Positions 1-8,503 of a stretch of DNA of 64,000 nucleotides are shown piece by piece (position 1 is the stretch's first letter; each line of letters opens with the position of its first letter). The notes under the pieces are model-generated. The model did not search any database. It was not told where the DNA came from and saw only the letters and a program-made list of their open reading frames with translations. The translations under genes and the position numbers were made by a program. This stretch comes from GCA-001856825 sp049965815 (GTDB lineage: Archaea; Thermoplasmatota; Thermoplasmata; Thermoplasmatales; GCA-001856825), in contig JBMFVV010000001.1 of NCBI GenBank assembly GCA_049965815.1, positions 171,449 through 235,448 of the forward strand, in the 5' to 3' direction.

Positions 1-321
1 AGAACCGACCGAGGACCTTACAAAAATAAAACAACTGAAGAATGATTCCATCTGTAAGTGAGCCTTCCAGTTCACCACCCTTTAGCCTATTTGATCTCTC
101 TCCTATTCTTCCTTTTCTCATTGAAATTTTGTTCTTTAATGATTACAACAATCCAGTAGCTCTAACGCAAATTATTTGATGCTCTCGACTTCACTTCGGT
201 ATCGACAGAAGCTCAAAGTTCTTGACTGATATTCTTTGGCCATTGAATTTTAGGAATCCCTGCAGGATGAAGCACCCCGGTGGTTGATAGAGAAAGGACC
301 ACATTCCATGTGATGGTAGAA
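1..321. other. Left-edge region without a recognised gene
   Basis: No complete gene is recognised here. On the plus strand the frame starting at base 2 stays open to a TGA at 59-61 and could be the last 19 codons of a gene entering from the left (residues ...TKIKQLKND..., loosely like a short C-terminal helix), but this is too short to name. The rest is AT-rich spacer before the convergent stop of the minus-strand TauE/SafE gene. Confidence 0.3.
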
Positions 322-1092
322 TTAAAGGAAACCCGTTATAAGAGAGTAAGCTGTTTTGGCTGCTACAAATATAATTATGATTATTATGAGGATTCTTACG
401 TTCTTCGAGTCGAAACGATGCATTAGTGCGGATCCCGTTACTCCTCCCAGGGCCCCGCCCACCAGCACGACAATCCAGAGAATGTAATTGATACCGTGGA
501 GTATTGCAAGATAGGAAAGAAATCCGCTAAGTGAGCTGAATAGGGCCACATAGGCTGTTGTCCCTGCAATTTTCTTAAAGTCGCTCTCCATAAAAGTCAG
601 GACTGGCAGTATTATCAATCCGCCACCGACACCGAGAAGCCCACCTAGAAATCCTGCAATGCCTCCTATAGCAATTCCTAAAAGCACTTCATTAAGATTC
701 TTCATCTCCGTTCTTCTTTTCGTCCTCTTCTGAGATGTGATAAGGTTGTACAGCGTATACAGGAGAAAGAGAACGAATATTGTCAGTAAAATATAATCTG
801 GGGTATGGGTTCCAACTATAGCACCAACAAGGGCCATTGCAACTGCAGGTATCACAAAAATTGTTCCAGTCTTCCACATTATGTATTTGTGCCGTTTGTT
901 GTTTATAGTTGCACTCGAAAGCGAAAAAACGTTGAGAAGAAGTCCTGTAGCAGCGGCAATTGAGAATGGTATTCCCATCGAATAATAGATGGGTATCAGT
1001 GTAGTTGCGGCACCAAAACCGGATACTGCGAACAGTGCCGAAAGAATCCAGGTTATTATCAGGATGATTCCGTAGAAGATAGACGCTAGCAA
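322..1092 (-). CDS. TauE/SafE family membrane permease/exporter
   Basis: This 256-residue integral membrane protein has about eight hydrophobic segments and the internal two-fold layout of the TauE/SafE (DUF81) family. A Gly-rich stretch, GGLLGVGGGLIILP (about residues 150-163), matches the family's repeat motif G-x-G-G-G-x-(I/L)-x-x-P. The family moves sulfite, sulfoacetate or other small organosulfur anions across the cytoplasmic membrane; the substrate here is not known. The longest frame begins at a TTG, with an in-frame TAG just upstream and an AT-rich element about 25 nt before it, so a leaderless TTG start is plausible. A second, distant paralogue lies at 29533-30324. It is transcribed alone, convergent with whatever enters from the left edge. 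Confidence 0.85.
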   Translation of the reverse strand: MLASIFYGIILIITWILSALFAVSGFGAATTLIPIYYSMGIPFSIAAATGLLLNVFSLSSATINNKRHKYIMWKTGTIFVIPAVAMALVGAIVGTHTPDYILLTIFVLFLLYTLYNLITSQKRTKRRTEMKNLNEVLLGIAIGGIAGFLGGLLGVGGGLIILPVLTFMESDFKKIAGTTAYVALFSSLSGFLSYLAILHGINYILWIVVLVGGALGGVTGSALMHRFDSKNVRILIIIIIIFVAAKTAYSLITGFL

Positions 1093-1578
1093 AAGCTATC
1101 CACATCCATTGATTATTATTGAAGTTGCAAATTTTTCAAAAATGTTTTCAGCGAAGCAGAAGGATTTTTGATCGATAAATGTTATTTTACTAGTGGAATG
1201 GCCCACATTCATTCCGGAATTTTCATTTGTGAATGGGCTTTGGCTATTACTCTCAGTTAATATGATCTTCTGAAAACGAAGACATTCGTTTAAAGGCAGC
1301 ATTGTATGACACTTACAGATGTCACTACTAAAGCGTCATTTGGGGTATTGCCTATTTCATGTGGCTCTGGCTGTTCCCCGAGTTTGCCTTTTGTCAAGAA
1401 GCAATCTTTAGTAATAATTTCGTTCATACTATCATTCCATTGTACTTCACGAAATTTCGAATAACGTCTTCAATTTATGGGATGAATCTGGGAATCATCG
1501 ATATGATTCACATTTGTTACTCTTCAGTCCAGCTTGAAAACCAGCCACCAGAGCGGATAGTGCTTGAATACGGTCCAT
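1093..1578. other. 486-bp intergenic region
   Basis: No gene, tRNA or repeat is recognised. Open frames here (for example 1096-1302 minus) have no recognisable protein features. It holds the promoter side of the TauE/SafE gene and the 3' side of the pyruvate kinase gene. Confidence 0.5.
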
Positions 1579-3243
1579 TCAGTTGTAGATTATGCCACTC
1601 TCCGGATCGACGTAGATCATCTCCTTCTCTCTTGGCCTTCTTTTAAGAGAGGTGGATATTAGTATGGACTTCTTCAATTCTACAAGTCGTTCCACCACTG
1701 AATTCAGCGGATTGAATGTGAATATGATTCCTTGGAACTTGGAGAAAGCCTCTTCACTCGTTTCCTTTTCGCATATCAAAATTTCCCCTTCCTTTGAGGA
1801 ATCATATGTGACATTGCCTTTCATTCCCTTGCCCAGTGGATATCCCCTCCCAATGAAATTACCGATGAGCACGAATCTCACGTCGTTCGTGCCTCCGAAT
1901 GGGAAGTAATGCTCTCCTGACGTGACAACCAGGAGTTCTCCCCTCCTGAAGTAGTTGGAACGAATCATCTCATCAACAATTCCTTCGAACATGCTGCTTC
2001 TGATATTCAGGTCCAGCGGGTAGGTGTTGTTGTAAAGATAGAAACGGGAAATGAGTCTCCTATTCTGGCTTATCACATAGATCTTCCCCCTGGGCCGGAG
2101 TGCGGATAGCATTCTCACCGTACTTCCCGACCTTGTCATTGCAACTATGTCCTTCCCGATGTCGTTGGAAAGTATCTTAGCAGCCTTGGCAACAGAATAC
2201 GCTATCCTGTTCCCTCTGAACTCTGATGGTTCTGGGTATTCCGTAATTCCAGATTCCACGTACCTGGTGATCCTGTCCAGATATTCTATTGCATCGACAG
2301 GGTGCTTGCCTATTGCAGTCTCTCCAGATAGTAGAAGAGCATCTGCGTCGTCCAGCAATGCGTTGCTGATGTCTGCCACTTCAGCACGCGTGGGTGACTC
2401 GCTTTCAATCATCGATTCAAGCATCTGCGTAGCCACTATGGTGGGTATGCCAAATGAGTGCGATCTCGCTATGAGCCTCTTCTGTATTATCGATATTTCC
2501 TCCAGCGGCAGTTCCACTCCAAGATCGCCCCTTGCCACCATTATCATATCAGAAACGCTGCAAATCTCGTCTATGTTCTTCACACCTGAATGCGTTTCTA
2601 TCTTCGATATGACGTACTGGTCCCCTCCCAGTTCCTTTATCTCCTTCCTCAGCTCCTCAACATTCTTCCTGTTCTGCACGAAGGACAGCGCGAAGAACCC
2701 CACCCCTTCCTCTATTCCCTTCCTGATGAACAGCCTGTCCCTTTCCGTAAGGACCCCTAGGTCAAGCTCTTTCCCCGGAATGTTCACCCTGGCATTGTTT
2801 CTGATGGTTCCGGAGCTTTCTGCAATCACCAGAACTGATTTACCGTCATTTGCCTTTACCTTCAGTCTTATCTTTCCGTCGCTTACGAGTATGTTGTCCC
2901 CATCTTTCAGGCTGTCCAGAATGGAATTCATATTGAAGAAAAAATCACATTTATCTCTCTCCGATCCTATTGAGTACTGCTGCTTTCCACGGACGTCCAC
3001 ATGGTCATCATTCCTGAATCTGAGTCTTACCTCGGGACCCTTCAGGTCCAGGATGACAGAAGGGTTGAATCCCTTGGTGATTTCCACCCTTCTCAGCAAG
3101 GATGTTACCTTTGATACGGAATCTTCCTCAGTGTGGGCTGTGTTTAATCTAAATGACGTTACGCCATGCTCAACCATCTTGGAAATTATCTTTAAGTCGG
3201 TGCTTGACGGCCCGAGAGTCGCGATGAACCGTGCCCTGTTCAT
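1579..3243 (-). CDS. pyk: Pyruvate kinase with extra C-terminal domain
   Basis: The product makes pyruvate and ATP from phosphoenolpyruvate and ADP in the cytoplasm. Visible landmarks are the N-terminal TIM-barrel start with RLNTAH (32-37), the LDLKGPEVR strand (66-73), the B domain (about 75-155), the active-site signature SKIETHSG (213-220, Lys214 and Glu216), the metal-binding MVARGDLGVELP (235-246), and ATQMLESM (271-278). The effector-like C domain follows with TRSGSTVRMLS. The protein is 554 residues, about 80 longer than the classical core. The tail after about residue 465 (KGMKGNVTY... to ...VDPESGIIYN) resembles the extra C-terminal sequence of Bacillus pyruvate kinases, a PEP-utiliser mobile-domain relative, but without the usual TSH motif. 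The start ATG lies 25 nt after a clear TATA box, so the mRNA is probably leaderless. Confidence 0.95.
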   Translation of the reverse strand: MNRARFIATLGPSSTDLKIISKMVEHGVTSFRLNTAHTEEDSVSKVTSLLRRVEITKGFNPSVILDLKGPEVRLRFRNDDHVDVRGKQQYSIGSERDKCDFFFNMNSILDSLKDGDNILVSDGKIRLKVKANDGKSVLVIAESSGTIRNNARVNIPGKELDLGVLTERDRLFIRKGIEEGVGFFALSFVQNRKNVEELRKEIKELGGDQYVISKIETHSGVKNIDEICSVSDMIMVARGDLGVELPLEEISIIQKRLIARSHSFGIPTIVATQMLESMIESESPTRAEVADISNALLDDADALLLSGETAIGKHPVDAIEYLDRITRYVESGITEYPEPSEFRGNRIAYSVAKAAKILSNDIGKDIVAMTRSGSTVRMLSALRPRGKIYVISQNRRLISRFYLYNNTYPLDLNIRSSMFEGIVDEMIRSNYFRRGELLVVTSGEHYFPFGGTNDVRFVLIGNFIGRGYPLGKGMKGNVTYDSSKEGEILICEKETSEEAFSKFQGIIFTFNPLNSVVERLVELKKSILISTSLKRRPREKEMIYVDPESGIIYN

Positions 3244-3262
3244 TTGTCTCTATCATAAAACT

Positions 3263-3274
3263 ACTATAAAAAAG
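3263..3274 (-). promoter_or_regulatory. TATA box of pyruvate kinase
   Basis: On the minus strand the element reads CTTTTTTATAGT, centred 25 nt upstream of the ATG at 3243. This spacing matches archaeal leaderless promoters seen repeatedly in this window. Confidence 0.6.
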
Positions 3275-3420
3275 AATCATCATTGGTCTTCTTCCGTCGA
3301 TCAAGACCCGGAGCAGCACTCATCTAGATAAAATCACATTCTCTTAATTCATAAACCTGTGGCTCTATAAGAGGCGTATAGATTCGCTCTTTCATTGCTC
3401 GCAGAATTTGCTTGACACCT

Positions 3421-3498
3421 ATACCTATATGTTCTCTGCCTTTTACTTCCTTTCCTCTAAACCTAATAGAGACCGTGACAGCAGTCTCTCATTTTAAA
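3421..3498. repeat. 78-bp exact direct repeat, left copy
   Basis: This block, beginning ATACCTATATGTTC and ending CTCATTTTAAA, is identical to 4204-4281. It sits at the outer side of the transposase fragment, and the sequence changes right after its last A. The second copy directly follows the N gap. An exact copy at these places is best explained as overlap between assembly contigs around a variably present insertion. Confidence 0.9.
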
Positions 3499-4196
3499 CT
3501 TGACTTCCGCATTTGATATTTTGTGAGAGCTCGATTTTTTGCCGTATTGTGCTGCTTCTCCTGTAGAGATAATCTTTATTTTGTTAGTGCACCATCCACT
3601 ATCCTTTCCGGATACGCCACACCCAGCTGTTTCAGCACCCTTGCAGCTGTTTCCGATTCCGATCTCATCATTACTGTACCCGATCTGAGGCGTACCGGCG
3701 TAACCTTCAGGTATGAGAGCGATCTGGATGCTTCAGATATAGTCATACCTGTTTCCTTCTCTATGAGCCTTGATATAAGAAGTGAGAGAACACATACGAA
3801 CACATGTGCCTCTATCCTCTCCGTTTTTCTGTGGTATACCGGCCTTATCTCAAGGAATGACTTGATCGTCCTGAAGGACCTTTCAATCTCCCACTGTTCC
3901 TTGTAGCTTGTTACTGCATCCTTTACATTGAGATCGGTATTTGTTATTATCAGGAACCTTCCTGCAAGCTTCCTCATCATCTCTATGCGTCTATGGTTAA
4001 GCGTGACGCCATCCTTCGTGAACTTCACAAAAGACTTCAGCTCGCCAAGGGAATTCTTCAGGTCGCTTAAATTGGGGCATTCGTTGATCTTTCTATTGAC
4101 AACGTCAATCCTGTCATCTATGTCCCTGATGTCAAGTCCTTCCCTCTTCCTGTTGTATACTGCTATGTACCTCCTCCTTCTTATGAGGTCCATCCC
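3499..4196 (-). mobile_element. Incomplete IS4-group insertion sequence, cut by assembly gap
   Basis: The segment between the left 78-bp repeat and the N run carries a transposase 3' portion and its downstream end. The junction at 3498/3499 is the probable right-hand end of the element, because the flanking sequence continues differently after the other repeat copy. The other end is missing. It lies about 180 bp upstream of the pyruvate kinase promoter. Confidence 0.6.
3576..4196 (-). CDS. IS4/IS1634-like DDE transposase, C-terminal fragment
   Basis: Only the last 207 codons are present; the frame is open into the N gap, so the N-terminal part is missing rather than shown to be mutated. The fragment holds the third catalytic region: YKEQWEIERSFRTIK (about residues 93-107 counted from the first Met) fits the IS4-group Y-(2)-R-(3)-E-(6)-K signature with Gln in place of Arg. 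It is followed by a hydrophobic stretch of the type that closes these proteins (HVFVCVLSLLISRL). It would cut and paste its IS. Family assignment to IS1634 rather than another IS4 subgroup is inferred from the general look. Confidence 0.75.
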   Translation of the reverse strand, partial: GMDLIRRRRYIAVYNRKREGLDIRDIDDRIDVVNRKINECPNLSDLKNSLGELKSFVKFTKDGVTLNHRRIEMMRKLAGRFLIITNTDLNVKDAVTSYKEQWEIERSFRTIKSFLEIRPVYHRKTERIEAHVFVCVLSLLISRLIEKETGMTISEASRSLSYLKVTPVRLRSGTVMMRSESETAARVLKQLGVAYPERIVDGALTK

Positions 4197-4203
4197 NNNN
4201 NNN
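4197..4203. other. Run of seven N (assembly gap)
   Basis: Seven undetermined bases interrupt the transposase reading frame. The true missing length is unknown. Confidence 0.99.
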
Positions 4204-4281
4204 ATACCTATATGTTCTCTGCCTTTTACTTCCTTTCCTCTAAACCTAATAGAGACCGTGACAGCAGTCTCTCATTTTAAA
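4204..4281. repeat. 78-bp exact direct repeat, right copy
   Basis: This copy is identical to 3421-3498 and begins at the first base after the N run. After the repeat this copy continues AGTTTAAAATT, whereas the left copy continues into the transposase element. Confidence 0.9.
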
Positions 4282-4560
4282 AGTTTAAAATTACCAATAC
4301 ACCATAATGAATTCAAAGGTCTTCCTGTAAGTATGGGAATGCGTAAAGTAGATCGTTAAAGTCTGATGGCTTCTGAGAGCTTCCTAGTATTTTTCCAGAC
4401 AACTTGGCAGGATGCGTTAACAATTGTGAATAGCTATCATAGTTTATTCTATCGAAACTTTCCCTCTCTGATCTTACTGATTAAACCGTGTATTTTTGCC
4501 TGATTTTTAACAAGAAAATGTAGCTCTTCCAACCCAAAATAGGCAATTCACTACAACAGA
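4282..4560. other. Intergenic region upstream of bcp
   Basis: About 280 bp of AT-rich sequence with no recognisable gene, RNA or repeat. It ends at the peroxiredoxin promoter. Confidence 0.5.
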
Positions 4561-4569
4561 ACTATATAC
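4561..4569 (+). promoter_or_regulatory. TATA box of bcp
   Basis: ACTATATAC is centred 25 nt before the ATG at 4590, consistent with a leaderless transcript. Confidence 0.6.
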
Positions 4570-4589
4570 AAAACTAGAGTTAAACAGGG

Positions 4590-5042
4590 ATGTCGCTAAA
4601 AGTTGGAGATAAAGCACCAGATTTCACTGGAATGTCGGATGGGGGAGAAAACATAACACTGAGCGAGAAATTAAAAGAAGGTCCTGTGGTACTATATTTC
4701 TACCCAAAGGATGAAACACCAGGATGCGTAGCAGAAGCCTGTGCATTCAGAGACCGATGGGAAGACGTTAGAAAGCTCGGTGCAACTGTATTGGGCGTGA
4801 GTTCTGACTCTGTGGAATCACATAAGAAATTTAAAACCAACAGGAATCTTCAGTTCACACTCATTGCAGATGAAGATAAGCAGATCAGGAAGGCGTACGG
4901 GGCTACAGGTACACTTATCCCCCAGAGGATTACGTTTATCATAGATAGGGAAGGGGTGATAAGGGAAGTCTACAATTCACAGCTCAATGCTTCTAATCAC
5001 GTAGAAGTTGCCCTGAAATCATTAAAGTCATTCCAGACATAG
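4590..5042 (+). CDS. bcp: Thiol peroxidase, Bcp/PrxQ-type peroxiredoxin
   Basis: The 150-residue protein reduces peroxides with thiol chemistry in the cytoplasm. It has the thioredoxin-like peroxiredoxin fold order: VGDKAPDFT near the start, strand VVLYFYPKD (33-41), then the active-site loop TPGCVAEACAFRD. Cys46 is the peroxidatic residue and Cys51, five residues on, is the resolving Cys typical of the Bcp/PrxQ class. The conserved Arg that activates the thiolate is probably in PQRITFIID (about 117-125). The length is normal. It is a single gene with its own TATA box. Confidence 0.95.
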   Translation: MSLKVGDKAPDFTGMSDGGENITLSEKLKEGPVVLYFYPKDETPGCVAEACAFRDRWEDVRKLGATVLGVSSDSVESHKKFKTNRNLQFTLIADEDKQIRKAYGATGTLIPQRITFIIDREGVIREVYNSQLNASNHVEVALKSLKSFQT

Positions 5043-5088
5043 CCATCTCTAGTCCAAATGTTTGCAGCGAATTGCTAATTAAAGTATT

Positions 5089-5862
5089 TCAGTACAAGCC
5101 AAAATGATCTGAAGGTTTCTTTTCTCGAACCGTCTTTTCAAGCCTTTCTAGAATCCCCACTGCCAGCTCTCTCTTCTTTGACTGGTTTGTGGCTGGGTCA
5201 CTCAGGATTCTCTTCGCTCTATTCAGGTGCCTTTCCATTTCGTCAAAATTCTTTATAGAAAAGTACATATCTGCAAGAGATAGTTCCGCTCTGGCGTCAT
5301 CCACCTCATCATCTGGGGTTGTATTGCTGGTTGTTGTTTGCTTCTCAGGTGTTATCGGCACGAATGGTTGTGAAGGGTTATATTTTCTCTTTACATCTCT
5401 AGCAAAAGAAGAGCTTATAACACCAGTTGTAACCATGCTTGCGATGAATACACCTATTATTACGGCAAAGAAATAAGTGTAGGAGATTGTCTTTGTAAAG
5501 TATGCGACATATCCACCAACATATCCTGCCACAAGTATTATGGGACTAATATATCTAAATCTTGCAGGGACCTGAACAATTGGAGGAGCATTTGGATTAT
5601 TCATATAATACGATATCAAGTTTGCAAGCCTTTTCTTCCTCCGCCCGTCCTTGCATTCTGGATTACTGATCGAGAGAGAAGCTTCCTTTAGCATATCGTT
5701 TGACTTCCCTGTAATGCCTGACAATTTGTACAGTTGCGCCAGTTCAAATTCTATTCTACTTATCTTATAACAATTGTGCTTAGCATTATTCTCTGCTGTT
5801 TCCTTCTTGAGTAGATTTTCTAGCTGAGAAATCTGTTGCTCAGCTGTCATCATGGTTTCCAA
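5089..5862 (-). CDS. Hypothetical two-TM membrane protein with helical flanks
   Basis: I do not recognise a family. The 257-residue protein has a helical, charged N-terminal part (about 1-85) with TPR-like spacing, two adjacent membrane segments (about 104-122 and 128-150), a low-complexity Thr/Pro linker (about 165-185) and a second helical region (about 186-250). Both soluble parts contain two-helix units with A-x-L-Y/M-x-S/F patterns, so it may be a membrane-tethered TPR-like adaptor; this is inference. The start ATG has a GAGAGGAT site upstream, and the leader holds a short inverted repeat, AAGGAG...CTCCTT, at 5885-5902. Confidence 0.6.
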   Translation of the reverse strand: METMMTAEQQISQLENLLKKETAENNAKHNCYKISRIEFELAQLYKLSGITGKSNDMLKEASLSISNPECKDGRRKKRLANLISYYMNNPNAPPIVQVPARFRYISPIILVAGYVGGYVAYFTKTISYTYFFAVIIGVFIASMVTTGVISSSFARDVKRKYNPSQPFVPITPEKQTTTSNTTPDDEVDDARAELSLADMYFSIKNFDEMERHLNRAKRILSDPATNQSKKRELAVGILERLEKTVREKKPSDHFGLY

Positions 5863-6332
5863 TCCTCTCTGAAAGCCCTTTTGGAAGGAGCCTTCACTCC
5901 TTAATCAATTTTGAACTTAAAAATTTAATGAAAATAGTTCATCGTGAATCCTTTGGAATTCGTCACATTGTTTGTTAATTTTTCACGCACTGTACGGAGT
6001 CTATAACTTCACGGCATCAATTAAAAAACCTTAGGTTCGCTTTGAAAATTAAAATGCAATTAACCGCCTTACTTTTACAAAATTATAACTGAGATTCTTC
6101 TAAGATTACTTTCCACATATGCAAGAAACCGCATCAACAAATTACGACGGATTCTTATCCATTACATTATTGAAAGTACGGAATCAGAATTCAAGGGGTT
6201 AAACTCGCACAGTTTCCGATTTGCATTTCTATCCAGTTGTTACCAATATTTCTTTTTCACCAGATTGCATCTCGGAAACGCGATAGATCTTCCATTGAAA
6301 ATGAAATATTAAAAAAATTAAGAATACCCCCT
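5863..6332. other. 470-bp intergenic region
   Basis: AT-rich sequence between two minus-strand genes. Apart from the small AAGGAG/CTCCTT inverted repeat near the downstream gene's leader and a T-rich tract after the peptidase stop codon at its right end, I see nothing that resembles a gene, tRNA or repeat. Confidence 0.5.
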
Positions 6333-7517
6333 TTAACTCTTTATGAAGTCTATGAAAACATCTGCATCTCCGAATACGTTTGATAACTTTGCATATTCAT
6401 TAGGCATGTGCTCTGTTTCGTCAAGTGTCCCCCAGACTATCGTGTCAAGACCTTTGTTCCTGAAGAAGGCGCCGCACGTACCTCCTCCTATTCCAACACT
6501 TTTTACATCTATTCCTCTCAATCTTTTGACACTCTCTATGAACTTTTGAACTAACACCTTTCCCTCTGGGGTGTTGGAAGAAGGGTCTGCTCTGTTCACG
6601 ACTTCTACTTTAACGTCAACGCTCTTCTCCTTCTTGAACTGCTCGCCTATTTTCTTTATTGAGTCGAAAACGTCGTCCAGCTTGTATTTAGGCAGTATTC
6701 TCATGTCGAAATAGAAGCTCTCCTTACCTGGAATGATGTTAATGGAAGTCGTACCTGATTCTACCTTGGTTGGTTCAAACGTACTTACTGGGACGGTGAA
6801 TTCTGGATCCGACGCGGTGTATACAGAGTGAAGGCTATTGTCTATCTTCATCTCTAATTCCCTCGCCAGTCTATGTGCATTCTTCCCTGCGTCTGGGGTA
6901 GATGCATGGCACTGTTTCCCAATCACCGTTATCTTAACCCACGCGAGTCCCTTCTCTGCAACCTCAACAGAACTTCCATCCGGCGTTCCGAAATCTGGAA
7001 CAATGAACTTATCGTTCTTTGAAAACTTCCTCTTCTGAAGTACGAAATCTATTCCGTACTTGCTTCCGGCCTCTTCATCAGAGACCAGTATGACGCCGAC
7101 GTTGCTTTTCATTTCGTCTGGATGTTCTATAAAATATCTCAACGTAAAGAGAGAAGAAATCACTCCCTGTCCATTGTCACAACTTCCTCTGCCATAAATC
7201 TTGTCGCCCACAATTGTCGCCTTGAATGGAGGATATTTCCATAGTGTGAGATCCCCCTCACTTACCGTATCCATGTGGGCAACGAACCATACCGTTTTTT
7301 CCTTTCCCCTATTGAACAGGAAAAGAAGATTTGGTCTCTTTATTCCATCAGATTCAGCCACATATTCCTCGAATTTAATGTCCTTGCTCCATTTCAGTAC
7401 TTCTTTCTTTAGAAACTCTGCTCTCTCAGATTCTCCCTTACCCCCACTAGAAGGATTAACGGAGTTGATTTCTATCATCTTAGAATACAAGTCGATGAAA
7501 TAATTCTTGTCTGTCAT
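6333..7517 (-). CDS. M20 family metallopeptidase (ArgE/DapE-type dipeptidase)
   Basis: The 394-residue enzyme is a co-catalytic zinc hydrolase of the ArgE/DapE/carboxypeptidase G2 group. Metal and catalytic motifs are visible: AHMDTVSEGD (80-89, with His81 and Asp83), GRGSCDNGQG (109-118, Asp114), VSDEEAGSKYG (145-155, Glu148/Glu149) and the dimerisation lid region with CHAST after about residue 200. It probably hydrolyses a peptide or N-acyl amino acid in the cytoplasm; the exact substrate cannot be read. It stands alone on the minus strand. Confidence 0.85.
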   Translation of the reverse strand: MTDKNYFIDLYSKMIEINSVNPSSGGKGESERAEFLKKEVLKWSKDIKFEEYVAESDGIKRPNLLFLFNRGKEKTVWFVAHMDTVSEGDLTLWKYPPFKATIVGDKIYGRGSCDNGQGVISSLFTLRYFIEHPDEMKSNVGVILVSDEEAGSKYGIDFVLQKRKFSKNDKFIVPDFGTPDGSSVEVAEKGLAWVKITVIGKQCHASTPDAGKNAHRLARELEMKIDNSLHSVYTASDPEFTVPVSTFEPTKVESGTTSINIIPGKESFYFDMRILPKYKLDDVFDSIKKIGEQFKKEKSVDVKVEVVNRADPSSNTPEGKVLVQKFIESVKRLRGIDVKSVGIGGGTCGAFFRNKGLDTIVWGTLDETEHMPNEYAKLSNVFGDADVFIDFIKS

Positions 7518-7662
7518 TCTTATCTGCAGATAATGAAAAGCAATGAGATAAGCTTTAGTGACTGCGTTCTAAGAATAATTAAAAGCAGACTGTCATAGCT
7601 GGTAAAAGAGGACAGTTTGCAAAACAGGACATCATAAAGCATTACGTAATGAAAGAAAAACC

Positions 7663-7675
7663 AAGTTATATTTTA
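7663..7675 (+). promoter_or_regulatory. Probable promoter of the surface-protein remnant
   Basis: GTTATATTTTATG lies about 30 nt before a purine-rich AAGGGGGGCC site, which in turn precedes the ATG at 7701. The gene therefore keeps promoter and translation signals although its reading frame is broken. Confidence 0.45.
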
Positions 7676-7700
7676 TGAATCTCATTTAAGGGGGGCCAAG

Positions 7701-8212
7701 ATGGGTAATCACTTTGATAGGAAATTAGTGATTTTTATTTTTGTGGTAATTCTTGTTTTTGGAGCATATGGAACATCGACCTTTGGCGAAACTTTTGCTA
7801 ATGAAACAATTCATCTATTGTAAAAGTTTCTGGTTAGACTGCTGACCTCATGACGACAGACGGGAATATCGAGGCGTCTCTCGACGATATTAACACCAGC
7901 ATATTTGATACAAATGTCGATACGCCTTGGCTCAATGACTCCTATGCATATATCAAGACTTGCCTTGGAAACCTGACAGGGACCGTAACAAATGTATCAA
8001 ATAACACTGCTACAATCGAAACCAATCTCGGTGTTATGACTGCTTCTTTGAACAGTATAAAGTCAGGGAACGGTCCGGGTACTATGGGGGATCCACCATC
8101 ATTCTTTGAGATCATAATCATCGCATTTCTCGTGGCACTAACTGGAATTGGAACTCTTGCAATGTTAAGTGCGAGGAGCACTCTGAAAATAATGGGGGAC
8201 AAAGTGAAATAG
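7701..8212 (+). pseudogene. Probable broken surface-protein gene (signal peptide and C-terminal anchor parts)
   Basis: Two pieces look like one decayed gene. From 7701 a 40-codon frame encodes a signal-peptide-like start (basic DRK, then a hydrophobic core ending GAYGTS) and stops at 7821-7823. The continuation is in another frame: SSIVKVSG, an in-frame TAG at 7835-7837, then TADLMTTDGN and the 120-residue open frame from 7850. That part has Asn/Thr-rich repeats of the type T-I-E-T-N-L-G-V-M and closes with a membrane segment (about FFEIIIIAFLVALTGIGTLAML) and basic tail. The design is secreted stalk plus C-terminal anchor, as in archaeal surface proteins. At least one frameshift and one nonsense codon are needed to join them. 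The alternative is two small real genes (7701-7823 and 7850-8212). Confidence 0.55.
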
Positions 8213-8368
8213 GCAAATTAGCTTGAAAGAGTCTGATCTGCACTATCTTCTCATTTTCCATTTTTTTAGGATTTTTTATATGAAAGATGGTCAGTATCCT
8301 CCATTTTATTCGCTTTGGACTGTAAACACTATCATTTTTATGAACTCTATTTTTTCTCTCAGAGTAAA

Positions 8369-8386
8369 GAATATTTAATATCATAT
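8369..8386 (+). promoter_or_regulatory. TATA region of the methionine synthase operon
   Basis: GAATATTTAATATCATAT is the best promoter match before the operon. Transcription from it would start near 8402, about 90 nt upstream of the first large gene, so this operon has an untranslated or uORF-bearing leader unlike most first genes in the window. Confidence 0.5.
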
Positions 8387-8407
8387 AGGGCATTAACAAA
8401 TTTACCA

Positions 8408-8503
8408 ATGAGTTCTAACAACTCAAGGACAAATATAGAATTCAATAGCCAGAATCGAACGTCCTTTGAAATTTCGAACAGGAGCGAAAAAACATGGAAC
8501 TGA
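8408..8503 (+). CDS. Possible 31-codon upstream ORF in met leader
   Basis: An ATG placed about 29 nt after the TATA region opens a 31-residue frame (MSSNNSRTNIEF...EKTWN) rich in Ser, Asn and Arg. It ends at a TGA that overlaps the start of the next gene by 10 nt in another frame, so its translation could couple to or compete with methionine synthase translation. It has no Met enrichment that would suggest classical attenuation. It may simply be chance within a leader. Confidence 0.3.
   Translation: MSSNNSRTNIEFNSQNRTSFEISNRSEKTWN

Noticed and set aside
1359..1646. 95-codon plus-strand frame in the spacer near pyruvate kinase
   Set aside because: It overlaps the pyruvate kinase 3' end, has no promoter or ribosome site and shows no protein features.
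2147..3331. 394-codon plus-strand open frame
   Set aside because: It is antisense to pyruvate kinase, which has full catalytic motifs; the product is a Ser-rich shadow sequence with no recognisable fold.
3421..3498. 78-bp repeat as an IS target-site duplication or CRISPR-like repeat
   Set aside because: It is far too long for a target duplication of an IS4-group element, only two copies exist and there are no spacers; an assembly overlap is more likely.
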